Below, piece by piece: positions 31,160-42,445 of a DNA stretch of 64,000 nucleotides. The position numbers and the translations under genes were made by a program. Source of the stretch: Mesostigma viride (taxonomy: Eukaryota; Streptophyta; Mesostigmatophyceae; Mesostigmatales; Mesostigmataceae); assembly GCA_009746045.1 (NCBI GenBank), contig RPFO01000103.1:191001-255000 (forward strand), written 5' to 3'. Position 1 is the first letter of the stretch. Every line of letters begins with the position of its first letter. The notes under the pieces are model-generated. The model searched no databases, was not told the DNA's origin, and saw only the letters and a program-made list of their open reading frames with translations.

Positions 31160-32170
31160 ATAGTGTCGGAACCTTTTGCCGCCTGAGGCAAATCGGTCCG
31201 TAACACTATTTTGCCCGGAATAACCACTTCCGAGCACCCAAGTTAATTCGGCCGAATTAACTTGGGTGCTCGGAAGTGGTTATTCCGGGCAAAATAGTGT
31301 TACGGACCGATTTGCCTCAGGCGGCAAAAGGTTCCGACACTATTTAACGTAACTAAAACCTGGCCTCGTGGAGGGGGGACGAAGAGCCCGAGACATCCGC
31401 CTAGGCCGCTGAGCACGCACCACTAAATGCGCCGGAGCTGCCTCAGTGAGGATTCGAACCCCTGACCTCCAAGGTGCACGGGTTTTAGTTACGTTAAATA
31501 GTGTCGGAACCTTTTGCCGCCTGAGGCAAATCGGTCCGTAACACTATTTTGCCCGGAATAACCACTTCCGAGCACCCAAGTTAATTCGGCCGAATTAACT
31601 TGGGTGCTCGGAAGTGGTTATTCCGGGCAAAATAGTGTTACGGACCGATTTGCCTCAGTGGGCAAAAGGTTCCGGCACTATTTAACGTAACTAAAACCTG
31701 TGCACCTTGGAGGTCAGGGGTTCGAATCCTCACTGAGGCAGCTCCGGCGCATTTAGTGGTGCGTGCTCAGCGGCCTAGGCGGATGTCTCGGGCTCTTCGT
31801 CCCCCCTCCACGAGGCCATAAGAACGTAACTAAAACCTGTGCACCTTGGAGGTCAGGGGTTCGAATCCTCACTGAGGCAGCTCCGGCGCATTTAGTGGTG
31901 CGTGCTCAGCGGCCTAGGCGGATGTCTCGGGCTCTTCGTCCCCCCTCCACGAGGCCAGGTTTTAGTTACGTTAAATAGTGCCGGAACCTTTTGCCCACTG
32001 AGGCAAATCGGTCCGTCACACTATTTTGCCCGGAATAACCACTTCCGAGCACCCAAGTTAATTCGGCCGAATTAACTTGGGTGCTCGGAAGTGGTTATTC
32101 CGGGCAAAATAGTGTGACGGACCGATTTGCCTCAGTGGGCAAAAGGTTCCGGCACTATTTAACGTAACTG
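31148..32170. mobile_element. Composite palindrome insertion inside pol
   Basis: Three copies of a roughly 205-bp perfect palindrome (31148-31354, 31488-31692, 31962-32170; centre AATTCGGCCGAATT) alternate with a 130-bp spacer: one inverted copy (31355-31487) and two direct copies (31693-31820, 31833-31961). Between the direct copies the palindrome is deleted to a 12-base remnant. The outer ends CAGTTACG and CGTAACTG are inverted repeats flanked by TTT on both sides (31145-31147, 32171-32173), a 3-bp target duplication. Insert plus duplication is 1026 bp, a multiple of three, so pol is in the same frame on both sides. No transposase is encoded; a non-autonomous foldback/MITE cluster. Confidence 0.85.
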
Positions 32171-34020
32171 TTTCCGGATGGTTCCTTCTGGTGCCCAGAC
32201 AGCGAGTATAGGGCACAGGCCGCGGAGGTCCATAACATTACACACGAGCGCTCGGCGGACGGGCCCCGACCAGCGTCCCAGATCCTGATGAGTAGCAAGA
32301 CGCTGGCGCGCCAGCTCCGGAAGGGCAAGGAGTACGCGATGTATCGCATAGACCTGGACAGCACTCAGGCTCTGCTTAACGAGATTGGTGCTGGGTTCAC
32401 ACCGGACGAGCTGGCGCGGTTCAATGCCGTCCTGGAGAAGCGCACTGCCCTCTTCGCCGATCGCACCCCCCAGTTCCCTCCCAATCGGTCGGTGTTACAT
32501 CGTGTCCAGCTCCATGAGGGTTCCGGGCCTACTGTGTCTCCCATGTACCGCATGGGCCCAGTCGAGCTGGTGGAGCTCAAGAAGATCCTCATCTCACTAC
32601 TCGACGCTGGGCTCATTGAACCCAGCAACAGCCCCTTCTCAGCGGGCGTGCTGCTCGTTCCCAAGCCAGGAGGCAAGTGGCGTCTGGTGACTGACTACCG
32701 GAAGCTGAACGCTATCACCGTCAAGTCCCGGTATCCTCTACCGCGGATCGACGACATCTTCAACCGTGTCCAGGGGGCGACGTGTTTCACCGTCATCGAC
32801 TGTGCGGACGGGTTTTGGCAGCTGCGCATCGCGCCAGAAGACTGCCACAAGACCGCGTTCGCTACGCCCTTCGGTCACTATCAGTTTCGGGTGGCGGCAA
32901 TGGGGCTGTGTAACTCGCCCGCGTCCTTCCAGATGCTGATGAATGACATCCTCCGTCCGGTGATGGGTACAGCCCCCTGCCGCAGGTCTCTCAGGACCTG
33001 GCGGACCCGCAGAAGGGAGCGCGCCCGCCCTGGACCTACAAGCGCACGTGCGCGCTGGCGTATCTGGACGACATCCTGGTGTACTCCAAGACGTTCGAGG
33101 AGCACCTGGAGGATGTGGACGCCGTGCTGCAGATCATGGAGGATGAGCACCTTTCGGCGCGGAAGGCCAAGGTGCGCGCCGGCCGCTGCGTACCGTTTCT
33201 AGGTCATACCCTGTCCGCGGACGGCATCGCGACCGACCCTGAGAAGATCGAGTCTGTCCAGCAATGGCCTGTCCCTACGGACGTGAAAGGAGTCCGCAGC
33301 TTCCTGGGATTGGCATCTTACTACCGCCGGTTCATCCCGCGGTTTGCCACCATCGCCGCCCCGATCAATGCTCTTCTCAAAAGGGTACTCCGTTCCTTTG
33401 GGCTGAGCAGTGCCAACAGGCGTTCGAGGCGCTCAAGCGCCACCTCACCACAGCGCCAGTCCTTATCCTGCCGGACCCGGCCCTTCCTTTCGTCGTGGCT
33501 ACGGACGCCAGCAAGGTGGCCATCGGGGGTGTTCTCCTGCAGGACCACGGCAAGGGCCTTCAGCCCATCGAGTACATCTCACGAACGATGATTCCGGCGG
33601 AGCGGAATTATCCAGTGCATCAGCAGGAACTCCTGGCAGTCGTCTACAGCTGCCACACGTGGCGTCATCATCTCTTGGGGGCCCAGTTTTCGGTGGCCAT
33701 CAGTGAGCAGGGGGATCTCGACCCCCATCGCCTGGTGATCCACACGGACCACCGGCCGCTCACCCACCTCCTGGTGCAGCCCAACTTGACGCCCCGCCAG
33801 GCGCGGTGGATGGAGTACCTGTCACAGTTCGCGCCGTTCAAGATCCAATATGTCAAGGGCGCGGACAATGTGGTGCCCGACGCTCTCTCGCGACGGGCAG
33901 ACTACTGGTTCTACGAGGACATGGACGTGCTGCATACCACCTGTGTCCCAGTGGCCGCCCCGGGGACCGCCTACGGTGTGGAACCACGGTCCCCCGGGCC
34001 CGCCACTTGTTTCATCTTGG
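32171..34020 (+). pseudogene. Pol, reverse transcriptase and RNase H segment (frameshifted)
   Basis: RT: WRLVTDYRKLNAITVKSRYP, then FTVIDCADGFWQLRI (motif A), FGHYQFRVAAMGLCNSPASF (motif B) and AYLDDILVYS (motif C, 33055-33085), then FLGHTLSADGI and FLGLASYYRRFIPRF. RNase H: VVATDASKVAIGGVL, QELLAVVY, VIHTDHRPLTHLL. Frame changes occur near 32970 and 33380, so no intact protein is readable. Between motifs B and C lie about 30 extra residues (PLPQVSQDLADPQKG region), not usual in the family. Confidence 0.85.
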
Positions 34021-35785
34021 GCACACCACCATGGATGACCTGTCACCCCTCCCGGAGGAGACGGTTCACCCACGAGCCCACGAGGACGTGGACACCCCCG
34101 GGGAGGGGGAGGGGTCGCATGCGCGAGTGCCCCTTAGTCATGTGGTGCCGCCCCAGGGAATTTTTCAGCTTCAGCCGCTCGGCCCTCCCACAGTCTTCTC
34201 AGAATTCGTCAACCAGGCGGGTACGGATGCGGCAGAACCGGCGGCGGACGCGTTCACAGTCACGTCGGACTTGGAGATGCTGATCAGCCGTTTCACAATC
34301 ACGGAGGAAGCAGCACTTGAAGCCATCCGGGCACATCCCCAGCAGATGGGGGCCTATCCTTGCAAGTTCCAGGAGGGGAAACTGTTCGTGAGTCCCCAGT
34401 CGGAGGAATGGCGGCTGTATGTTCCTGAGCTCTGCAGGGCTGCCTTGCTTCATGAGCTCCATGATTCTCTCCTGGGCGGACATCAGGGAAGCCACCGTCT
34501 CCTTCCCCGGGCACGTAAGCACTTCTACTGGCCAGGGATGAAGGAGTATATCGAGACGTATGTGCGCCAGTGCCCCTCGTGTCAGATCATGAAGTCCAGG
34601 AACACGGGCTCTCAGGCCGTCCCTAAGACGCTGCCGGATCCTATGGGTCCTTGGGATTCTATCATGATGGACTTCATCGGCCCGTTCAAGAAGACGAAGA
34701 ACGGCAACAGCATGGTCTTGGTGTTTGTGGACCGCCTGACGCGCATGTGTCACCTGGCCCCGTGTCCGGTCGACCTCACAGCGGAGGAGTGCGCCAAGAT
34801 ATACCTGACGCACGTTTTTCGGTTTCATGGGCTCAGCCGGCAGTTCATCTCTGACCGCGACAAGCTCTTCACGGCCAAATTCTGGCAGGAGTTCTTCGAG
34901 CAACTGGGCACCAAGGTGTCGCTGGGCACGGCCTATCACAGCTCGTCGTCGCACCTGGTGGAGCGGTTGAACCGCACGGTGCAAGAGACCATGCGACACT
35001 ACACCGACACGGTGGGCAGCAATTGGGAAGAACTTCTGGGCTTGGTGGAGTTTTCCCTGAACAATGCCCCCCAGGCCGCCCATGGGTTCACCCCCTTTTT
35101 CCTCAACTCCGGCCGACACCCTCTCACACCGCTCGACTTGCTTGGGAGCCACGAGCTGGGAGAGGATCAGGTCAAGCTGGATACCCTGCAAGGGGTCGAC
35201 CGGTTGCTGCAGCGGATGCACCAAGCGCATAACAGCGCGGTTCAGGGCTATCGCGCAGCGGCAGCGCGGTATCTGGAGAGGACAACCGGCAAGCGGGATC
35301 CCAGGGCGCCGTCCATCGAGGTGGGCGATTGGGTCCTGGTTGAGGGCCCGCAGATCGGGCGATTTTCGCACAAGGTGGAGAAGGAGCTGAAGACTAAGCT
35401 CCGACCCATGTTCCTGGGACCCTACAAGGTCCTCACCAAGTTCGATGACGTCATGTTCCAGGTGGACATTCCAGTGTCATGGAACCTCACGTCCAACCGT
35501 TTCCACCGTGACCAGCTCAAGTTGTATCACCAGAACACCATTCAGGGTAGGGTCAATCCCCCAGCCCCACTGGAGTTCAATCCTGATACGGGGGAACAGG
35601 AGGACGAGGTGGCCGCAATCGTGGGTCACCGGGATGTCAAACGGGGACGAGGGGTCCAGCGACAATATCGGGTGCGATGGCGATTCGCACAACACGAGTC
35701 TGAGGACTCCTGGCGCACCGCTACCGAGTTAGCGGGGTGCGCCCGCTTACTAGAAGCATACAAGAAGACGCACCAGTTGCGTTAG
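34021..35785 (+). pseudogene. Pol, integrase and chromodomain segment
   Basis: Opens after a frame change near 34020. HHCC zinc finger: HELHDSLLGGH ... CPSC near 34450-34585. Catalytic triad: Asp in MDFIGPF, Asp in ISDRDKLF, and Glu in HLVERLNRTVQE. A GPY/F-type module follows (LRPMFLGPYKVL). The end, near 35610-35760, reads IVGHRDVKRGRGVQRQYRVR then WEDSWRT-like residues, a chromodomain that can direct integration to chromatin marks. This segment is uninterrupted and ends in TAG at 35783. Confidence 0.87.
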
Positions 35786-35998
35786 CAGACCACAGCCGGT
35801 AGGGTGTAGGGTGAGGGTGGTGCGTGAGCCAGGTATTTGGTACGCGTCGACTAACGCCCTGACATCTTGTGTGTGGGCTGTACAGGGGGACGCCGCGGAG
35901 GCGCTTCCCAGAGACCAGACTTCCGTCGGCGCCGTGGAGGCTGCTGACGCAGGATTCCGGGGTGCAGAGGGGAGTCCAGTGAGGGGGATTTGGTCGAC

Positions 35999-37114
35999 AT
36001 GGATATACCCGACGATCCGGAGGTCCCAGAACCGGAAGCGGGGGTAAGGACGCAGATAGCTCGCGGAGAGCCTGCGGTCCGAAGGGATGCACCAGGGGCC
36101 GGGGGCTCGAGAGATGGTGGCGGACAGACGGGGCCCTCCTCTAGTCGCGAGCGCCGGCAAGAAACCTCGTCAAGGCCTGGAGCTCCGGACGCGCGTACGT
36201 TGGCGCTGGTAAAGGAGCTGCACGAGGAGACGTTCAATCCTCGGGTGTTCTTGCGTGACTACGGTCGAGAGGGGGAAGCCCTGGTGGAACGACGACGGCG
36301 TCGTCGTAATCAAATGCCGTCGCACCTCCGCGCTGATTCTATCATGGCGCGAGTCGGTCCTGCGCAGATGGAGACTTTCCGAGGGTTCGTGAGGCGCAAC
36401 GTGAGATTCCGGATCGAGACCCGCACGGCTGCGCGCAACGGAGTGGTGGTTGGGACCGATTGGGAGACACATGAGCGGGAATGCGCCTGTCACGGGTGCA
36501 TGAACACGCTTGAGGCGGGCCTGGCGTTCCCACGGCTCCTTCTCCTCTTACTTCCACCTCCAGTGCGAAAGCTGCTGGAATACCACTTCCCCCGGTATCT
36601 TCCGCCAGAAGGGGCGCTACGGGGTCAGAAATGCATGCGAGAAGGGCAGTATTCGTTGCGGCAGGCTCTGGATCACATTGTGGCGATGGACGAGGAGGAC
36701 CAGGATGATGGGAGTGAGGGATATGACTCCAGTTCCGACGACGAAGACCATCCTCCACACCACCCTCCCTCTCGTTCCCCTCCGCGGGATCCGCCGTCTC
36801 GGGGTTCCCAGGGGAGCGGCGGAAGAAGCCGTCCTGTGCCTCGTATTGAGGCGCCACCGCCGGCGACGGGCTGGGGGCGACCTCTAGGGCGCGAGACGCG
36901 GAGTCTTCCAAGGGCGACCGGATGGGGTGGGGACAGCCAAGCCGTTCCTCGACGTGTTCCGGAGGGGCAGGCACGTCGTCGCTCGCCATCCCCGCCCTCA
37001 CGTTCGCGTTCCCGCTCGGACTCCGGGACTGAGGTACGCCCGCTCGCCAAGCGTCCCCACCACCTCGCCGACCAGCGGATCGGCAATGGGAGCGCACGTG
37101 GGGGTCGGCGGTAG
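35999..37114 (+). CDS. Extra ORF downstream of integrase, unknown (ORF A)
   Basis: About 371 codons from the ATG at 35999. An acidic start is followed by a middle region with ALVKELHEETFNPRVFLRDY and a Cys pair in CACHGC, then an acidic DEEDQDDGSEGYDSSSDDED tract and an RS-rich tail. No transmembrane helix, so not an obvious envelope gene. The sequence after its stop continues open in another frame (37117 onward), so ORF A and ORF B may once have been one. Product unknown. Confidence 0.5.
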   Translation: MDIPDDPEVPEPEAGVRTQIARGEPAVRRDAPGAGGSRDGGGQTGPSSSRERRQETSSRPGAPDARTLALVKELHEETFNPRVFLRDYGREGEALVERRRRRRNQMPSHLRADSIMARVGPAQMETFRGFVRRNVRFRIETRTAARNGVVVGTDWETHERECACHGCMNTLEAGLAFPRLLLLLLPPPVRKLLEYHFPRYLPPEGALRGQKCMREGQYSLRQALDHIVAMDEEDQDDGSEGYDSSSDDEDHPPHHPPSRSPPRDPPSRGSQGSGGRSRPVPRIEAPPPATGWGRPLGRETRSLPRATGWGGDSQAVPRRVPEGQARRRSPSPPSRSRSRSDSGTEVRPLAKRPHHLADQRIGNGSARGGRR

Positions 37115-37176
37115 AGTTGGAGCAAGAGCGGGAGAATCGGCGACGGCGAACGGATCCGACAGAGGCCGCGGTGGCC

Positions 37177-38420
37177 ATGGCCGAACGGCCGGCTAGAGAG
37201 GAGCCTATTGATGAGGTTCCCGCTAGCAACCCGCCCGATGCGGGCCAAGAAGAGACTACCTTTCATGTCTCCCTGGAGCCTCGCTCCCGAGTGGAAGAGG
37301 TCCCACCGGAGCCCCACTTCTTGGTCTCCTTGGAGCCTCGTCACCGGCCTGCCCAGGCTGAACCGTCGATGTCACGTCCTGCGGAGGGACCCAGCAGGCC
37401 TACTACCTCGGACCGACATTCGCATCTTCCCGCGGAGGGACCGTGCTTGCATACCGTACGGAATGCCGCGGAGGGTCCCAGCGTGGCGGGTGTCATGGTG
37501 CCGGCGGAGCCCGTGGTTACCATTGAGACACTCGTGGCAGCGGTGCAATCAGGGCAGGGTCTCATACAGCGGATGTTGGACCAGCTCGGGCGCCAGGGCG
37601 ATCATTCAGTCGCCACCTCAGTAGGCTACGAGGCCGCTTCCCGGGCAGCCTCACATGAGGAATGGTCGTTGGGGGACTTCATACGAACCATTCCGGGAAG
37701 GACCGTAAGACACGGTGGGCCGGGGCCTCGCACGGAGAAGTTGTGTGTGGTGTTCGAGGGTCCCTTGTTCCCGGTCCCTCCTGGTATGCACCTGCCCGCC
37801 CCTTTGGTTTTTCAAGCGGGCCCTTGGTGCGCGGTTGACCGGGGTGCTTACTGGGAACAACTCGAGATCACCTTCTTCCCACAGGCGCCGCTGCCCTTGC
37901 CGCAACCTGACGACCTTCGTTTTCCCCGGACGGTGGGCAACACGGTGCGGTTCGGCACCGAGGAATGGTGGGATTGGAGGTATCAGGTGGATGGAGTGGG
38001 GCACGTGGTTACGCCGCCCAAGGTGGCCCCGGCGGAAGGGCGCGCCTTCCTGGGTCGGGTGGTGCCGGACATTGTAGGGGCCCCCAGGGCAACCATCCTT
38101 GAGGATCACGTGCGCACCGAAGTTTTCATGATGGGGGTGCAGTTTGTTCGTGATCACCGCTGTGGGGTGGCGGATTGGTCGGCGCTGACCCTTCTCTTTA
38201 CCCACCCCCAGTACCTCGCCGGGTTCCTGGCCATGTGGCCCCGGGCACGTGGGTCGAGCTGTCCCGGTTGGGTCGGCAGAAGACGTCCCCATATCAGATC
38301 GCCTTCGAGGCGGACCTACGTGCGCATCCAGGGGTGATGACTCATATCATGACCCCTGCGGGGCGACGGGCTCTCCTTGAGGCCCAGCAGCTGCGGCGGG
38401 CTACTAGCGGTGGACGCTAG
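37177..38420 (+). CDS. Extra ORF before the 3' LTR, unknown (ORF B)
   Basis: Open from 37117, with the first ATG at 37177. The reading frame stops at 38337, but from about 38240 a different frame reads on smoothly (WVELSRLGRQKTSPYQIAFE ... to 38420), suggesting one indel. It contains a repeated VSLEPR(S/H)R motif, LVAAVQSGQGLIQRMLDQLG (helical) and a globular region with FEGPLFPVPPGMHLPAPLVF. No known domain recognised. Extra ORFs at this position occur in some plant and algal Ty3 elements and are often of unknown role. Confidence 0.5.
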
Positions 38421-38638
38421 AGTAAATCGTTTAGTTCGGGATGGATAGCGGAGTCCAATCCCCAAGGTTTTGGCTACTACGTCAGGGTTGGGCTTGTGTA
38501 TCGACCTCTAGAGGAACTGGCATTACTGACCTGCGGGTGAACCGAGGTCGGGACATAGTACTCTCATAGTAGTCTTGTTGTGTGATCCTATTATACCTTT
38601 GTACGGTAGGGACTACCGACCCCCGTGGGGGGGAGGAG
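38421..38638 (+). promoter_or_regulatory. 3' untranslated region and polypurine tract
   Basis: Non-coding, ending in GTGGGGGGGAGGAG immediately before the 3' LTR: the expected polypurine tract priming plus-strand DNA synthesis. Confidence 0.8.
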
Positions 38639-39220
38639 TGTTACGTCCCGGCCCTTTAGGTCGGACGTAACAATGGAATAAATTACTAAGGCCTTGTGGC
38701 CGTTGTACTAAGTTTTATGGACATTGACTCTTGTGTGAATTGGACTAGTTATTTTGGTCCTAGGTTGCCCTTTTAGGAACCGGTGCGGTGGCGCCGCGTC
38801 AGTTCTGAGTCCATTCGTAGTACTAGGCGTGGATCCTGTAGTTGAGGGTCGATGTCGGCCCGGATCCTACGTGGAATGTTTGGCTTGGATTGGTCCAGGG
38901 AAATTGGCATGTATCTGCGCCGCAATCAACCTAGGTTAAATTGGTCCGAGGACGAGAGTCTCGTCCTCTTGGTTTAATGATTGATAAGTGCGAATACGCC
39001 TACACATTGAGCCCGGGGCATTATCCATTTGTAATTGGTATTGCTAGCCATTATAAGTGTGAACTAATTAGCTTGGCATTAAGCCGTGATGCCAGATATC
39101 TCACGACTCACGTCGTGAAGCGCAACCTACTTTAGGCTATCTTGGATTATTCCTAATTCCGGCAAGAAGGGTCTTTCGCTACGTAGCTCAGGCTAGGTGA
39201 GTCTGGGCCGGGACGTAACA
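38639..39220 (+). repeat. 3' LTR
   Basis: 582 bp, nearly identical to the 5' LTR. It lacks about 16 bp of the GTGATTGAATTAGC segment found at 26943-26965 and has one T for A near 38754. Same 16-bp terminal inverted repeats, followed by ACGTG. Confidence 0.93.
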
Positions 39221-39225
39221 ACGTG

Positions 39226-39960
39226 GCACAGCAGGCCTACGCGCATGAGCGCCCATAATGGCCCCCCCGATCGATGGATGATTCCTTAACACTCCGTCTG
39301 TAATTACGGGCGTGGCGCCCCGTAATACGGGTGTCACCCGTAATGAAGGCCTGTGACATTATTGGTGGATACTAAATACCTTATAGTCAAATTTCAGATT
39401 TTATTGGATAGGATGAAAGCTAACTTCAATGCCAACAAGAAAATCCTATTTTCACGGCCACCCCATGTCAGATGTGCCGTGGCCACCCCATGGCAACAGG
39501 AGCATTTCTGAGTACGGGTCACACCCGACGGAATTTCACAGACGGAAAAGAATTTAGCCACGCTCTGCCTATAATGGGACTCCGCATGGATGACACATTA
39601 AGAATTCAGCCATTGAAGCTCTGCCTATGCAGAGAGTCACTCTCTGCTGAGAAGCCATGCCCTAGCCTAATTGTATAGTCATGATGATCCAGGACTCCCC
39701 AACGGGAGCACGATCGAGTTTAATTAATTAATTAATGATGATCTTCCACCGCATGCCCGGCCTTTCCGAAACGAGAAAAGATGCGATACTACATCATGGT
39801 GGTATACGTGCAGGTGCACTTGGTGCACCTAGAGCAGGTGTAGTTTACACCCTACCCTTAATTGCAGGAAGTAGCCCAAAATGTATTAAAAGCCATACGG
39901 CCCCTTCTCAGGGATATGAGCTACATGTACTCCCAACGGAGTTATGTTCCTAATTAATTA
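39226..39960 (+). repeat. Dispersed repeat, copy B, right part
   Basis: Continues the sequence cut at 26503. Contains a copy of the segment also at 23800-24120 and 24330-24660 (ATGTATTAAAAGCCATA and TTCTCAGGGATATG blocks), then a stem-loop CTCCCAACGGAG (39930-39941) and AATT-rich tail. A second stem-loop CTCCCCAACGGGAG lies at 39695-39708 with its own TTAATTAATTAATTAAT tail. Confidence 0.6.
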
Positions 39961-41060
39961 ATATTAATTAACCATTAATTGGGACACGTGACTGCACCAC
40001 GTGATGAGCATACGTCCTCAGTGGGGGGGGGACATGGGATGGAATGGATGATGCTAGCTAAGTAGCTATCAGGTCCTAGTTACAGGGGTGCATGTGGGCA
40101 CCTCGGCCCGAATCGCTATGAATGCCATAATAATACGCGGTCACACGCGGAGCCCTAACAGACTTCTTGGGGGTGGTCGATCTCCTTCATAACCTTGAGT
40201 TGGGGGTGGTCACCTAATAACCATGCTGCGCCGGCCGCAAAGTCAGCCCGCGTGCGCCGGCCGGAGCAAGATGTCAGCCATTAGTTAATTAATGAATTAA
40301 TGAAACTCGGGGGAGTCACGGAGCATTAATAACCCCGATAGAGGGATGGATGGATGGCCGGGTACACACAATCCTACCGGTCTAATCTATCTACAAAAAC
40401 AAGCCAACTCTATATCTATGGTGCCCTCGACCCTAGGGGTCTTGTCTATAGCATGCTTCCCGCATTTGCAAACACGCCGGGGCGCTTCCCCACAGGACTC
40501 AGGCCGACTACATCAATTCGCCACCACGAAAACTAAACATATGCGAGAATGTGGTTTCGTCAATATGGAGGGGGTTACAAAATTTTCCACCGTTCCTCCG
40601 AACATGCAGATCATATTTGCGTTATTTGGCAAGAGTGAATTGGGCCTGAATATTTGCTGAACTCGTCAGTCACTTCGTCGAATATTTCGTCCCAGTATAT
40701 AGCTGACGATATGTTCGTACGAAATTCTTATTATGATTTCACCGCGCTCGCAGGCCCGACGGAAGCCAAATTCGTACTATACTATGACGCAAATTCATTA
40801 TGTACTAGAAATTACTACGCAAGAGATGTCTGACTGAACTCCTTCTATAGGTGCAACGGCTCGCGGTGCTGGACGGACGCTGAAATTCACCGTGGTTCAG
40901 TCCGAGCAAGGAAAGTTGTCAGAATTGAAATCACTGGCGATACGAACGGAACAACATTTCCACTTGTATCTGACGCTCGGCTTGAGTTGCTGTTACTTTA
41001 CCGAACCACATTCACCGGAAAAAAAGGCCTCCTAGGCGCCGAAATGTAGTCGGGGGTCGT
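39961..41060. other. Fragmented repeat region
   Basis: No intact gene. 40275-40460 (AATT-rich tail, GGGGGAGTCACGGAGCATTA, GGATGGATGG) is duplicated in diverged form at 41325-41470. 40540-41040 shows nothing recognisable. Confidence 0.4.
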
Positions 41061-41290
41061 CATTGTCCTCTTATAACCTGCATGAGCCCACTTGGCCTTG
41101 GGCCATCATCTTGTTCCAACTCACGGAGAGGCCAAGACAAGCCCCCCCATGTCCTCTACTATACTAGCTGTTCTTAATTTTCTTTGAAAGTGCGGGCCTT
41201 GCGGCGTCTACAGTAGCATTGCTGGGCCCGGCCCACGTGAGGAGGTGCCTACCAGGCCGGCTGAGCTGGTCGCAGCCCTGCGGGGGGGGG
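41061..41290 (-). pseudogene. APE-type RT C-terminal fragment, copy 1
   Basis: Leftward sequence homologous to 41560-41710 with small insertions. Encodes a broken (R)RRKARTFKE and W-x-x-M-M-x-x-A-K-W segment. Confidence 0.45.
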
Positions 41291-41489
41291 GCCGTGAGGT
41301 GTCTACTGATACCTGGTTAATTAATTAATTAATTAGACTCGTGCTCCCGTTGGGGAGTCACGGAGCATTAACCGGCCCCGATGGATGGATGGGTGGGTGC
41401 AAACAGTCCTACCGGTCTAAGCTATCTACATCAGCTACCTACGACATCTATCTAACAGCATTACTAACAGCAACATCTATCTATACAGC

Positions 41490-41990
41490 ACTGGCGTGCC
41501 TCCCACGGGCTTGCACACGCGGGCGCTTCCCCACAGGGGGGGGCTCGTTGTCCTCTATGACCTGGGCCCACTTGGCCTTGTCCATCATCTTCTTCCAAAT
41601 CACGGAGAGGCCTAGGCCCCCCATGTCCTCTACTAGCTGTTCTTTGAAGGTGCGGGCCTTGCGGCGTCTAACATTATAGGGGGCCCGGCCCACGTCAGAC
41701 GGTGCCGGCCAGGCTGAGCTGGTCGCAGTCCTGCGGGGGGGCCACGTGAGGTGTCTACCTCCTGGTTGGTGCGAGCTAGGTGCCCTACGAGCTGCAGGCG
41801 CCGCTGCTTAATGGTGCTGGTGATATATGGCATGCATGCCCTGGTACAGGTCCTCATTGCGGACATGAGCAGCATATCCTACTCTGAAAATGGAACGCAG
41901 CATGTTATAGTGACCGCGCCGTCCAGCTTGCGGGCCAGGTCGGCGGTGAGGGTCCACGTCTCGTATACCTGGTTGGTGCGAGAATAGTAC
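41490..41990 (-). pseudogene. APE-type non-LTR RT C-terminal fragment, copy 2
   Basis: Leftward frames read TIKQRRLQLVGHLARTNQEV, then RRRKARTFKEQLVEDMGGLG and KKMMDKAKWAQVIED. These match the (R/Q)RR(L/I)Q-(V)GH-L-x-R-T segment and C-terminal W-x-x-x-x-x-D-(K)-x-x-W helix of the rightward RT at 62311-63559. Broken by frameshifts and lacking the catalytic core. Confidence 0.6.
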
Positions 41991-42224
41991 CCTATACTAG
42001 CTGCCTGAGGCGCCGCTCCTTAAATTCAATGGTGCTGTGCAGTGATACATGGCATGCTCGGCGAGGTACAAGTCCTCACTGTGGGCATGAGCAGCCGTAT
42101 CCTACACGGAAAATTGACCGCAGCCGTGGTGCATGGTGACCCCGCCGTCCAGCTTTCTGGCAAGGTCGGCTACGTGAGGGTCCACGCCGGTCTTGGCCCC
42201 ATACGTAAGTCCAGCCTGCATAGC

Positions 42225-42445
42225 CCGGGTAAGCGATACGGAAAAGCGTTGGCGCCAATATGACGTACGTCCAGGTCCGCGCCGTCGGCGCCGACCAAGG
42301 GGCCCGCTGGCCCTCCAGGTCCAGGCGTTCCTCCCGGAGCGGCAGCAGCACTCCTTAAAGAAGCCGGCGGTCAGCTAGGGTCTCCGTGGCCCCGAACTTC
42401 TCCAAGACAAAGGGCACCACCCGGTGGTGCCCGACATCGCCATAA
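42225..42445 (-). pseudogene. R2-like endonuclease C-terminal fragment
   Basis: Leftward frames contain EERLDLEGQRAPWSAPTART, matching the R-x-D-R-L-D-L-E-G-Q segment downstream of the endonuclease in the full copies, and the complementary CCCGGTGGTGCCCGACATCG block. It stops at an AATT-rich tail. Confidence 0.55.

Larger units (their letters stand above)
26504..39220 (+). mobile_element. Ty3/gypsy retrotransposon of chromovirus type, 12.7 kb
   Basis: Bounded by LTRs at 26504-27101 and 38639-39220 and by the 5-bp duplication ACGTG (26499-26503, 39221-39225). Gene order is hybrid-binding-domain ORF, poly-Gln ORF, gag, pol (protease, RT, RNase H, integrase, chromodomain) and two further ORFs. 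PR-RT-RH-IN order places it in Ty3/gypsy; the chromodomain places it among chromoviruses. The LTRs differ by one short block near 26940-26965 and very few substitutions, so insertion was recent. The copy is probably dead or misassembled in pol: three frameshifts plus a 1-kb palindrome insertion. Confidence 0.9.

Noticed and set aside
34199..35371. A 390-codon leftward ORF
   Set aside because: Antisense of the integrase reading frame, whose HHCC and D-D-E motifs are clear on the plus strand.
35999..37114. Envelope gene of a retrovirus-like element
   Set aside because: No signal peptide, transmembrane helix or fusion-peptide-like segment in either downstream ORF.
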